This document shows, piece after piece, positions 25,071 to 32,838 of a DNA stretch of 64,000 nucleotides. The translations under genes and the position numbers were made by a program. The stretch is from an uncultured Kiritimatiellota bacterium (lineage in GTDB: Bacteria; Verrucomicrobiota; Kiritimatiellia; RFP12; DVOR01). Below the pieces are notes generated by a model. The model had not been told where the DNA came from and ran no database searches. It saw nothing but the letters and a program-made list of their open reading frames with translations. The stretch is taken from positions 1-64,000 of the forward strand of contig CALXMW010000004.1 in the NCBI GenBank assembly GCA_944389585.1. The letters run 5' to 3'. Every line of letters starts with the position of its first letter. Within the stretch, counting starts at the first letter, position 1.

Positions 25071-25913
25071 TTATTTGGTCTTTTCTTCGGCCATGCGGAG
25101 GAGGTTGCAGTTTTCCTCGCGCTCGCGGGGGACGAAGGTGCGGTTGCGCTTCATCAGGTTGTCGAAGTCCACCTGGTGGGCGTCGAACTCGGGGCCGTCG
25201 ACGCAGACGAACTTGATTTTGCCGCCGACGAGGACGCGGCAGCCGCCGCACATGCCCGTGCCGTCGATCATGATGGAGTTGAGCGAGGCGATGGTGGGCA
25301 CGCCGAAGGGACGGGTGGTCTCGGCGCAGAACTTCATCATGATGGGCGGGCCGATGGTGACGCACTCGTCGACCTTCTCGCGCTCGCAGACCTCCTTGAG
25401 CGGCTCGGTGACGAGGGCCTTGCGGCCGTAGGAGCCGTCGTCGGTGCAGACGATGAGCTCGTCGGCGATCTTGCGCATGTCCTCCTCCATGATGAGGAGG
25501 TCTTTGTTGCGCGCGCCCATGATGACGATGACCTTGTTGCCGGCGGCCTTCATGGCCTGGGCGATGGGGTGCAGGGGCGCCACGCCGATGCCGCCGCCCA
25601 CGCAGACGACGGTGCCGCGCTTCTCGATGTGCGTGGGGCGCCCCAGGGGGCCGAGGAAGACGGGCAGGGCCTCGCCCACTTCCATCAGGGCGAGCTTCTT
25701 GGTGGAGTAGCCGACGGCCTGGAAGATGATGCGCACGTCGCCCTTCGCGGGGTCGGCGTCGGCGATGGTCAGCGGGATGCGCTCGCCGAACTGCTCGTCG
25801 AGCTGCAGGATGATGAATTGGCCGGCCCGGCGCTCCTCGGCGATGAGCGGCGCGTGGATCCACATGGAGTAGACCTCGGCGGACAGCTGTTCCTTGGCGA
25901 CAATGGGAAACAT
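25071..25913 (-). CDS. NfnA-like FAD/[2Fe-2S] subunit (sulfide dehydrogenase-like)
   Basis: 280 residues, typical of NfnA/SudB and related to dihydroorotate dehydrogenase electron-transfer subunits. An N-terminal FAD-binding barrel is followed by the NAD-binding VVCVGGGIGVAPLHPIAQAMKAAG, then a C-terminal [2Fe-2S] cluster motif DGTGMCGGCRVLVGGKIKFVC. The start at 25913 is preceded by AAGGAG at 7-8 nt; the frame open to 25946 covers the promoter. It is the first gene of the nfnAB operon. Confidence 0.87.
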   Translation of the reverse strand: MFPIVAKEQLSAEVYSMWIHAPLIAEERRAGQFIILQLDEQFGERIPLTIADADPAKGDVRIIFQAVGYSTKKLALMEVGEALPVFLGPLGRPTHIEKRGTVVCVGGGIGVAPLHPIAQAMKAAGNKVIVIMGARNKDLLIMEEDMRKIADELIVCTDDGSYGRKALVTEPLKEVCEREKVDECVTIGPPIMMKFCAETTRPFGVPTIASLNSIMIDGTGMCGGCRVLVGGKIKFVCVDGPEFDAHQVDFDNLMKRNRTFVPREREENCNLLRMAEEKTK

Positions 25914-25936
25914 CGTTCTCTCCTTTGTTGCCCCAC

Positions 25937-25945
25937 AGTATACCA
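25937..25945 (-). promoter_or_regulatory. promoter of nfnAB
   Basis: Minus-strand TGGTATACT, an extended -10, ending 23 nt before the ATG, with a ribosome-binding site in between. Confidence 0.65.
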
Positions 25946-25967
25946 AATCGGCGCGGCGCGGGCGGGC

Positions 25968-26387
25968 TCAGCAGCCGACGACGGAGATGAGCCCGATATA
26001 GGAGAAGAAGAAGTGGACGACGAAATCCACCGGGGTGAGGACGAGCGCAAAGAAGAGTAGCCAGGGTTTGTCGCGCCAACAGGCGCCGATGAGCGCCAAC
26101 AGGCCGAAGAGCGCCGTGACGGCGAACCCACCGAAGAACCCGACGGCAAAGAGGATTTCCCCGGCCTCGCGCGGCCACCCTTCCCACCGCGCGCCGAGAA
26201 GGGCAAAGGCGGCGAGTTCAACCAGCCAGCACAGCGCCAACCCGCCCCCCATCGGCGCCAGGGCGGCCGCCCGCCCCGAGAAGCAGACGCAAAAGGGCCA
26301 CGCCAGCGCGCGCAGGAGCCTCCTTGCCGCGCCCGCCTGTCGCGGGGCGCCGCGGGGTTCACGTGGGGGTGCCTTGGGGGCGTCCAT
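25968..26387 (-). CDS. small integral membrane protein, unknown
   Basis: 139 residues with a basic Pro-rich N-terminus and three or four membrane helices (GGGLALCWLVELAAFALLG, FAVGFFGGFAVTALFGLLALIG, LLFFALVLTPVDFVVHFFFSYIGLI). I recognise no family. It is the last gene of the operon that starts at 31510, 13 nt after the GH2 gene, and is followed by the nfnA promoter on the same strand. Base composition matches its neighbours. Confidence 0.6.
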   Translation of the reverse strand: MDAPKAPPREPRGAPRQAGAARRLLRALAWPFCVCFSGRAAALAPMGGGLALCWLVELAAFALLGARWEGWPREAGEILFAVGFFGGFAVTALFGLLALIGACWRDKPWLLFFALVLTPVDFVVHFFFSYIGLISVVGC

Positions 26388-26400
26388 GGCCGGCGGGGGG

Positions 26401-28839
26401 TTATTCGCCGAAGGCGGATTGCTGGGCCTCGACTTCGGAGAGGTCGAGGGGCGGGGGTTGGGGGCGGCCGGAGAGTGTGGGGCTGGGGGCGAGGGGGGCG
26501 GGTTTGTCGCAGATGAGGGGGATGGGGGAGGGTTTGGTGGTGAAGGTGAGGGCGGCGGCGCCGGTGACGTGGCGGCCGGGGCGGTCGACCTCGGCGCGGA
26601 GGGTGACCTTGCCGGGCTCGGTGCCGAGGCGGAGGAGGACGACGGCCTCGCCGTAGCGGGTGTATTGGGGGTTGAGGGCGCGGTCTTCGGTGTCGACGAT
26701 CTCGGCGGGGCCTTCGACGGCGAAGCGGATGCGCTCGGTGGCGAGGTGCTTGGGGGTGCCGTCGGGGTCGGTGAGGGTGGCGACGGCGAGGACGAGCTCG
26801 GAGCCGTCGGCGATGAGGTCGGTGCGCATGGTGTCGAGGCGGAGGTTGAGGCCGGTACGGCGGTAGGAGGCCTTCTTGGCGAAGGGCTTGCCGCCGTAGG
26901 TGCCGGCGATCTGGACCTGGGCTTTCTTCTTGGAGCGGTCGAGGTCTTTCAGCTTATAGAAGGAGAAGCCTTTGCCGTCCTGGGTGGTGTAGCGGAAGGG
27001 GGCGATTTCCTTGAGGGGCTGGCCGAAGAGGTTGAGGCCGGCGAGGGGGACGTTGGAATAGATGTCGATCTCGGCGGGGGAGAAGGGGGTGAGGTCGTGG
27101 GCGACGTGGACGAAGGGGCCGAGGTGGACGTTGGGGATTTTGGGGGCGGGCTGGGTGCGGGTGAGGAGGGCCTTGAACATCCAGTAGGAGGTCTTGGGGA
27201 GGCGGGCGGAGGTCATGATGCCGCCGTAGAACATGTCGGGGTGGTAGCCGCGGGCATGGTCGAAGCTGTGCCAGAGGGCGCCGCCGAAGTGCTTGGGGGG
27301 CTGGGCGAGGAGCATGGTGAGGGAGGTGACGGGAAAGTCGGGGTCGGTGGTGTCGAGGTAGTGGCGGGCCTGGATGAGCTGGGGGATCTCGCCCCAGGCG
27401 CGGTCGGCACGGGAGGGGGAGTTGTGGGAGCTCCAGTCGTCGACGCAGTCGCCCCATTCGCGGGTGAAGGTGGGGCGGTTGCCTTCGGGGCCGACGGAGT
27501 GGGCTTCGTTGGTGGAGCCGGCGGGGTGGCGGAAGATGATGTCGTAGTGCTGCTGTCCCTTGGCGCCGGAGTCGCAGGCGCAGAGGTCGGGGCCGAGGTC
27601 GGCCTCTTGCTTGACGGCCGCGACCCAGGATTTGGCGGTGTCGCCGGGGTAGTAGGTTTCGTTGAGGATGGGTTCCCAGAGGAGGAGGCAGGGACGGGAG
27701 CGGTCGCGGCGGACCATGGCACGGATGTCGTCGAGGACGCGCTGGCCGAAGATGGGCTTCTTGTTCCAGAACTGCCAGCCGGGGGTGTTGGCGATGACGA
27801 AGAGGCCCACCTCGTCGCAGGCGTCCATGAAGGCGGGGTCCTGGAGGTAGTGGGCGTTGCGGATGAGGGTGAGGCCGGCCTCGCGGAGCTTGACGGCGTC
27901 GCGGTAGTGGAGGAGGTTGCTCATGGCGTTGCCGACGAAGGCGAAGTCTTGGTGGCGGTTGGCGCCGATGAGCTTGCGCCAGGGCTTGCCGTTGAGGATG
28001 AGGCCTTGGTCGGGGGTGATCTGGACGTCGCGGAAGCCGAAACGGACGTCGGCGGCGTCGGAGAGGGTGCCGTCGGGGGCGATGGCCTCGACGCGGAGGA
28101 AGTGGAGGGCGGGGGTGTCGGGGGTCCACTCGGCGGGGTTGTCGACGGTGAAGGTCTCGGGGACCTCCTTGCCTTCGTAGAGGCGGCGGACGGTGCCCTG
28201 GCCGTCGAGGGCGACGCGGGCGGTGACCTGCCATTTGCCCTCGGCGAGGCGCTTGGTGGCGAGGTAGACGCCGCCCTGGGTGCCGGGGGCGGAGAGGGCG
28301 ACGGGGCCGGTCTCGATGAGCCAGACGTCGCGGTAGATGCCGCCGAAGTAGGAGAAGTCGAGCTGTTCCTGAACCTTGCCGGGGGGGTAGTCCTTGTCGT
28401 CGGAGTTGTCGCACTCCACGCGGAGGAGGTTGCCGGTGGGCTTGAGCTTGCCGGTGACCTCGAGGTGGATGGGGTGGTAGCCGCCGAAGCGCTCGGCCAC
28501 CTTCTCGCCGTTGAGGAAGATTTCGCTCTTGCCCATGACGGCCTCGAAATGGAGGAACTGGCGGGCGCCCTTGGGCGTCCAGTCGAAGCGCTTCTCATAG
28601 GTGGCCGGCCCCTGGTAGTTCGAGCCGCCGCTGGCCTCGAAGCCGACGACATTGAGGGTGTGCGGCAGGTTCACGCGCGCCTGGAAGCCGTCGCCGCGCG
28701 CGAAATCCCACCCCACGTTCATCGAGGCGACCGCGCGCGGCGAGCCCTCGGCCGGGAAGTAGCCGCCGCGCGAGAACTGCGGCGCGTAGGCGAAGAGCGC
28801 GGCGGGCGCGAGGGCAAGCAGGGCGGCGAGGGCTCTCAT
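26401..28839 (-). CDS. secreted glycoside hydrolase family 2 protein (beta-galactosidase/beta-glucuronidase class)
   Basis: 812 residues with a signal peptide (about 1-17). The family 2 layout is clear: an N-terminal jelly-roll (LHFEAVMGKSEIFLNGEKVAE, FSYFGGIYRDVWLIE), an Ig-like domain, then a TIM barrel with GANRHQDFAFVGNAM and LREAGLTLIRNAHYLQDP. Likely acid/base is Glu394 in WEPILNETYYP and likely nucleophile Glu461 in TREWGD. The C-terminal 200 residues form extra Ig-like domains. It would remove a beta-linked sugar from host or plant glycans in the periplasm or outside; the exact sugar cannot be read. It follows the sulfatase-like gene by 7 nt, which suggests joint action on a substituted glycan. 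Confidence 0.87.
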   Translation of the reverse strand: MRALAALLALAPAALFAYAPQFSRGGYFPAEGSPRAVASMNVGWDFARGDGFQARVNLPHTLNVVGFEASGGSNYQGPATYEKRFDWTPKGARQFLHFEAVMGKSEIFLNGEKVAERFGGYHPIHLEVTGKLKPTGNLLRVECDNSDDKDYPPGKVQEQLDFSYFGGIYRDVWLIETGPVALSAPGTQGGVYLATKRLAEGKWQVTARVALDGQGTVRRLYEGKEVPETFTVDNPAEWTPDTPALHFLRVEAIAPDGTLSDAADVRFGFRDVQITPDQGLILNGKPWRKLIGANRHQDFAFVGNAMSNLLHYRDAVKLREAGLTLIRNAHYLQDPAFMDACDEVGLFVIANTPGWQFWNKKPIFGQRVLDDIRAMVRRDRSRPCLLLWEPILNETYYPGDTAKSWVAAVKQEADLGPDLCACDSGAKGQQHYDIIFRHPAGSTNEAHSVGPEGNRPTFTREWGDCVDDWSSHNSPSRADRAWGEIPQLIQARHYLDTTDPDFPVTSLTMLLAQPPKHFGGALWHSFDHARGYHPDMFYGGIMTSARLPKTSYWMFKALLTRTQPAPKIPNVHLGPFVHVAHDLTPFSPAEIDIYSNVPLAGLNLFGQPLKEIAPFRYTTQDGKGFSFYKLKDLDRSKKKAQVQIAGTYGGKPFAKKASYRRTGLNLRLDTMRTDLIADGSELVLAVATLTDPDGTPKHLATERIRFAVEGPAEIVDTEDRALNPQYTRYGEAVVLLRLGTEPGKVTLRAEVDRPGRHVTGAAALTFTTKPSPIPLICDKPAPLAPSPTLSGRPQPPPLDLSEVEAQQSAFGE

Positions 28840-28846
28840 GGCGGCC

Positions 28847-29977
28847 TCAGTCGGGGGTCTCGGGCTTTTGGAAGATGGGCAGCGCCGCGTGGTCGAAGCC
28901 GGGCGGCGTGACGATGAACAGCTCGATCAACTGCGGCTCGGGGCCCTCCAGGCGCCAGCGCGCCGGCTCGGCGGGCTCCCACACCGAGAAGACGGGCCGC
29001 TGCCCCACGCGCACCACCGCCGAGACCCCCGCCGGGAAGGTCAGGTCCAGCGCGGCCTGCTCGGCGCGGACGTAGAAGCCCTGCGTGCCGCGCGAGGGCT
29101 CCACCAGCCCTGCGTCCTCGGCCGGCAGCGGCAGGGCGTGCGGCAGGAAGAGACGCTCGGAGGCGCGGCAGGCCGTCGCGTTGGTGAAGTCCGGCACCCA
29201 CGGGCAGGGCCCCTCCCAATCCTCGAAGTGGCTGAGCATGGTGTAGGCGCCCTTCTCGCCGGGCGCGGGCTGGGCGGGCGGGAGCTCCTCCAGCGGCCGC
29301 TGGTAGCCCACGCCGGTGAGCAGCGGGAAGATGGATGCCGCGGCGCACGCCGCCGGCGGCGGCAGCCCCACGATGTCGGCCACCGTGGGGATCCAATGGT
29401 CGGCGCCGATGGGCTTGGGGTCGAGGTGCGCGGGCCAGACGACGTTGCGCCAGCAGACGACCAGGGGCAGGCCGCCGCGCTGCGGGGCCAGGATGACGAG
29501 CGCGTCCGTCGCCAACAGCGCCGGGAGCGTGGCGGCGAGATCCTCTGGCGCGGCGTCCTCGCACAGCAGCACGCACAGCGGGTCGAGCGCGATGCCGTCC
29601 TCCACGCGCGAGCGGCGGCGCAGGGCGAGCATCCCGGCGAGGGTCTCGCAGGCCTCGCGCCAGGGCACGTCGCGCACCGGCAGGAAGCGGTAGCCCGCCG
29701 CCTCGAGGATGGGCAGGGGCCCGCCGGAACGGAAGTCCGCGTCGGCCAGGAAGGCGTTCGGGAGGGCGGTGCCGGCGGCCTCGGCGGCGTCGAGGGCCGC
29801 GGCGTAGGCCCGGGGCTCGGCGGTGGGCTTGGGCGCCAGGAAGAGGATGTCGGGGCGGCGCGTGTCGGCGTGCTGCCCCTGCAGCTCGAGCACCGAGGGC
29901 GTCGCGGCGGCGGGGGCGCGGCAGGCCAGGAGCGCCGCCGCGCAGAGCAGGAGCGCGCGTGCCCTCAGCCGAGCCAT
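28847..29977 (-). CDS. secreted sulfatase-like protein lacking an evident catalytic motif
   Basis: 376 residues; MARLRARALLLCAAALLACRA is a signal peptide, possibly lipoprotein-type at Cys19. The stretch GADHWIPTVADIVGLPPPAACAAASIFPLLTG matches the C-terminal end of sulfatase domains in the alkaline phosphatase superfamily, and LVVCWRNVVWPAHLDPKPIG fits the preceding strand. However, the activating C-x-P-S-R or S-x-P-S-R motif and most of the metal-binding Asp/His residues of true sulfatases are not visible. It may be a degenerate or structural member. The start at 29977 overlaps the pgpA end by 13 nt. Confidence 0.5.
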   Translation of the reverse strand: MARLRARALLLCAAALLACRAPAAATPSVLELQGQHADTRRPDILFLAPKPTAEPRAYAAALDAAEAAGTALPNAFLADADFRSGGPLPILEAAGYRFLPVRDVPWREACETLAGMLALRRRSRVEDGIALDPLCVLLCEDAAPEDLAATLPALLATDALVILAPQRGGLPLVVCWRNVVWPAHLDPKPIGADHWIPTVADIVGLPPPAACAAASIFPLLTGVGYQRPLEELPPAQPAPGEKGAYTMLSHFEDWEGPCPWVPDFTNATACRASERLFLPHALPLPAEDAGLVEPSRGTQGFYVRAEQAALDLTFPAGVSAVVRVGQRPVFSVWEPAEPARWRLEGPEPQLIELFIVTPPGFDHAALPIFQKPETPD

Positions 29978-30510
29978 GGGCGGAGCACCCACACCCAAAG
30001 GGCCCAGTTCGCGGCCAGCGCGTAGAGCTGCGCGGCGAAGTCGTCGGCCACGATGCCCCAGCCGCCGGGGAGGAATTGGAGCTGGCGCGCGGGCGGCGGC
30101 TTGATCACGTCCAGCGCGCGGATGACCAGGAAGGTGGCGGGGATGAGCCACGGGCACGCGGCCAGCGGCAGGCCGATGGTGGCGATGGGGTAGAGCATCC
30201 ACTCGTCGGCGGAGATGCGCCCGTCGTCCTTCTTCTTCAGGCAGTCCTCGGCCACGGCGCAGACGGGCACGGCCAGGAGCGCGAGCGCCGCGCAGAGGAG
30301 CGCCTGCGCCCACCAGCAGGGCATCCAGGCGGCCAGCGCCACGGCCAGCGCCACGCCGGGCAGCGAGCCGAAGGTGCCCGGCGCGCAGGGGGCCACCAGC
30401 CCGATGCCGAAGCCGGTGCCGACCCAGACGCAGAGGCGCCGGGCAAAGGAAACGCCCAGGGTTGCCTCCGGGCGTTGTCCTGCGTAGGGGTCTGGGCCTT
30501 TCCAGCCCAT
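29965..30510 (-). CDS. pgpA: phosphatidylglycerophosphatase A
   Basis: 181 residues. It shows all PgpA landmarks: GTGFGIGLVAPCAPGTFGSLPG near the N-terminus, DDGRISADEW in the middle, and RALDVIKPPPARQLQFLPGGWGIVADD near the C-terminus, with four membrane helices between them. The enzyme dephosphorylates phosphatidylglycerophosphate in the inner membrane, the last step to phosphatidylglycerol. It starts one base before the stop of the upstream gene ends its reach (gap of 1 nt), so it is translationally coupled within the operon. Confidence 0.92.
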   Translation of the reverse strand: MGWKGPDPYAGQRPEATLGVSFARRLCVWVGTGFGIGLVAPCAPGTFGSLPGVALAVALAAWMPCWWAQALLCAALALLAVPVCAVAEDCLKKKDDGRISADEWMLYPIATIGLPLAACPWLIPATFLVIRALDVIKPPPARQLQFLPGGWGIVADDFAAQLYALAANWALWVWVLRPWLG

Positions 30511-30511
30511 C

Positions 30512-30940
30512 TCATTGCCCTTTCGTCATGCGGTAGAAGGTGAGGAAGGAGCGGATGACGTTTTCCTTCGTCACGTCGTCGATGGTGTACTTGACGCCCT
30601 CGGGGCGGAAGGGCTCGTCGTGGTTGGTGGTGCGCGCGTTCATGCGCACCACGCGGGCGTTGGCGCGGGGGAGGATGCCGTCGTTGACGTATTGCCGGGT
30701 GACGGAGTAGCAGATTTCCTCCACGTTGCCGTCGCGGTAGACCGTGAGGATGGTGGAGGCCGGCGCGGCGCGCACCGAGGCCACGCGCCCCAGGCGCCGC
30801 ATCTCCTCGGCCACCTCCTCGAGCGCGGGGGTGGCGACCTCGCGCAGGAAGCGGACGAAGCGCGCGTTCTCGCGCTCGGCCCGCGAGGCCTGCGAGTCGC
30901 TCAGGAAGATGTTCTCAAGCTCCTGCTTCCAATCGGCCAT
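30512..30940 (-). CDS. conserved-looking cytoplasmic protein of unknown function
   Basis: 142 residues with no signal peptide. The N-terminal half is helical and charged (ASRAERENARFVRFLREVATPALEEVAEEMRRLG); the C-terminal half is strand-rich (TILTVYRDGNVEEICYSVT, RVVRMNARTTNHDEPFRPEGVKYTIDDVTKENVI). No motif that I can assign. It lies between the LA_2272-like gene (3-nt gap) and pgpA (1-nt gap) in one operon. Confidence 0.65.
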   Translation of the reverse strand: MADWKQELENIFLSDSQASRAERENARFVRFLREVATPALEEVAEEMRRLGRVASVRAAPASTILTVYRDGNVEEICYSVTRQYVNDGILPRANARVVRMNARTTNHDEPFRPEGVKYTIDDVTKENVIRSFLTFYRMTKGQ

Positions 30941-30943
30941 CGC

Positions 30944-31510
30944 TCAGTACCCGAGCATGAAGTTGAGGATCGGGAAGAAGGTGACCGGCGAGGAGCGGAT
31001 GACGTTGATGAGGCCGATTTGGTAGCCGTAGATGGAGTCGGTCGAGTTGATGAGGCCCACCTGCACGCCGCGGATGTCGCTGGTGGCGTTGATGAGGCCC
31101 ACCTGCAGGCCCTTGGCGATGGTGGCCTCGTTGAGCAGGCCCACCTGCATGCCCGAAAGCTCGCCCGCGCCGTTCGCGCCGATGGCGATCTGGAGGGCGC
31201 CGGCACGGTCGATGACGTTGTTGCGCACGAGGGCCAGCTGCAGGCCGTAGGCGTTCACCGCCTCGCCGGCGATGGAGAGATCCAGGCCGGTGAGGTCGTT
31301 GCACTTGCCGCAAATGCCCAGGCGCAGGCCGACGATGTCGACGGTCTCGTCCCCCTGCAGGGCGAACCAGACCGGCGAGATGGTGCGCGTCTCGACGCGC
31401 GTGGGCTGGGCGGGCTTCTGTTGCTCGGCGGCCGCCGCCTCGGCCTCCTGCGCAAACGCGCAGACGGTCAGGGACAGGCAGGCGAAAAGGGCCACAATCG
31501 ATTTCTTCAT
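30944..31510 (-). CDS. secreted LA_2272-type surface repeat protein
   Basis: 188 residues with a signal peptide (MKKSIVALFACLSLTVCAFA). From about residue 55 it is made of a repeated G-x-Q-x-G-L-x-N pattern (GLQLALVRN, GMQVGLLNEA, GLQVGLINATS, GVQVGLINSTDS, GYQIGLINV), the hallmark of the LA_2272 surface-repeat family, predicted to fold as a beta-helix or barrel-like stack. Function unknown in the family. It is the first gene of the operon running to 25968 and has its own promoter. Confidence 0.8.
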   Translation of the reverse strand: MKKSIVALFACLSLTVCAFAQEAEAAAAEQQKPAQPTRVETRTISPVWFALQGDETVDIVGLRLGICGKCNDLTGLDLSIAGEAVNAYGLQLALVRNNVIDRAGALQIAIGANGAGELSGMQVGLLNEATIAKGLQVGLINATSDIRGVQVGLINSTDSIYGYQIGLINVIRSSPVTFFPILNFMLGY

Positions 31511-31546
31511 AGCGTCCTCGCTAGGTTGGTTCTCACGTTCACGGAA

Positions 31547-31575
31547 AGAATACCCCATTCCGAGCGAAAGTGCAA
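31547..31575 (-). promoter_or_regulatory. promoter of the LA_2272-like/pgpA/GH2 operon
   Basis: Minus-strand TTGCAC (31570-31575), 17-nt spacer, TATTCT (31547-31552). The leader is about 30 nt. Confidence 0.65.
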
Positions 31576-31606
31576 GCGCAAAAGTTTCTTCTCCCCGCGG
31601 CCCGCC

Positions 31607-32824
31607 TCACGGCGCGGCCTTGGCGAGGGCCTCGGCGAGCCAGGCGCGGGAGCGGGCGCGCCCGGCCTCGAGGGCCGCCTCGTCGAAGGCGACGCGCTCG
31701 CCGGCGGCCAGGGAGGCCAGCGCCGCGGGCAGGCCGTCCTGGATGAGCGGCCCGCGCGCGAAGTCCTCCGCGAAGCTCGTGATACGGGTGAACATGTCCT
31801 TGCGCAGCCCTTCCGCCGCCGGGCGCAGGAAGCGCACGTCGAGGCCGAAGATGGAAGAGAACTGCAGGGCGTGGAAGGAATCGGTGACGCACCAATCGGC
31901 CTGGGCAAAGGCGCGCAGGAAATCCTCCGGCCCGGCCCCGTTCAGCACCTTGACGCGCCGCAGGGCGCGGGCGCGGGCCACCCGCCGGGCGTTGTCGCGC
32001 AGGACGCGCCGTTTGCGGCGGAACTTGGGCAACACCCAGTTCTCCAGCAGCACCGCCACGTCGCACCCCGCCTCCCGCGCGAAGGCCTCCAGGCGCTCGA
32101 GCCGCTCCAGGCAGGTGTCCGAGAGGTAGCCATCCATGAAATAGCACACCAGCCTGGGCCGCGCCCCCGCCCCGCCGCGTTCGGGCAGCCCGAAGCAGGC
32201 GCGCCACCGCGCCGCGGGGAGCAACTGCGTGGGGTCAAGGACGAGCGTGGCCTCGAAGCCCAGCTCGGCCAGCAGCTCCTGGGCGCGGGCCTCGCGCACG
32301 CTGATGGCGGCGAAGCGCGGCAGCCCTTTCCGAAAGAGGTCCTGAACCTCCGCGGGGAGCGTCGGCGCGCCGATGCTGGCCGCATAACTGACGAGGGGGG
32401 GCAGAGTTATTTCGGCGTTCACAAGCAGGAAGGTCGCGAGGCCCGCGAAGGCGGGGTTCCACACCTGGTCGCTGCCCACGACGATGCGCTCGAGCCCCAG
32501 GTCGCGCCCCGCCAGCTCGCCCCACGAGACGAAATGGTAGGGCGTGCGGTTGAGGCGGCGGCGGACGAAGCGGATGGTTCGCAGGATGCGCCGCAGGTGC
32601 GCGCCCATGCCGTAGCCGAACGCCGCCGCCAGGAGAATGTCCACCCACTTGAAGGGGTTGTGGACGGCGAAGGGCCCCAGGAGCAGGCTGTTTTCGGCGT
32701 CCGGCCGGCGGTCGATGAGAAAGGCCTCGTGGTCCATGCCCGCGAGGGTCTCGCGCAGGGCGAAGGCCTGGAGGACGCCGCCGTGGTTGATCTGGGAGTG
32801 GAAGGTGAGGATGCCAACCTTCAT
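31607..32824 (-). CDS. polysaccharide pyruvyl transferase family protein
   Basis: 405 residues. The N-terminal MKVGILTFHSQINHGGVLQAFALRETL and the following IVVGSDQVWNPAFAG are diagnostic for this family, as is the late FLRAFAQADWCVTDSFHALQFSSIFGL. Such enzymes transfer pyruvate from phosphoenolpyruvate to sugars of exopolysaccharide or cell-wall polymers. No other glycan biosynthesis gene sits beside it; it is last in a five-gene operon, 14 nt after the thioredoxin-like gene. Confidence 0.85.
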   Translation of the reverse strand: MKVGILTFHSQINHGGVLQAFALRETLAGMDHEAFLIDRRPDAENSLLLGPFAVHNPFKWVDILLAAAFGYGMGAHLRRILRTIRFVRRRLNRTPYHFVSWGELAGRDLGLERIVVGSDQVWNPAFAGLATFLLVNAEITLPPLVSYAASIGAPTLPAEVQDLFRKGLPRFAAISVREARAQELLAELGFEATLVLDPTQLLPAARWRACFGLPERGGAGARPRLVCYFMDGYLSDTCLERLERLEAFAREAGCDVAVLLENWVLPKFRRKRRVLRDNARRVARARALRRVKVLNGAGPEDFLRAFAQADWCVTDSFHALQFSSIFGLDVRFLRPAAEGLRKDMFTRITSFAEDFARGPLIQDGLPAALASLAAGERVAFDEAALEAGRARSRAWLAEALAKAAP

Positions 32825-32838
32825 GCTTGCCTCTGTGT

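Noticed and set aside
26035-28911. Plus-strand open frame of 958 codons opposite the GH2 gene
   Set aside because: The GH2 gene on the minus strand has clear domains and catalytic residues; the plus-strand frame is its shadow.
28847-29977. Active sulfatase
   Set aside because: Only the C-terminal sulfatase pattern is visible; the activating Cys/Ser motif and metal ligands are not.
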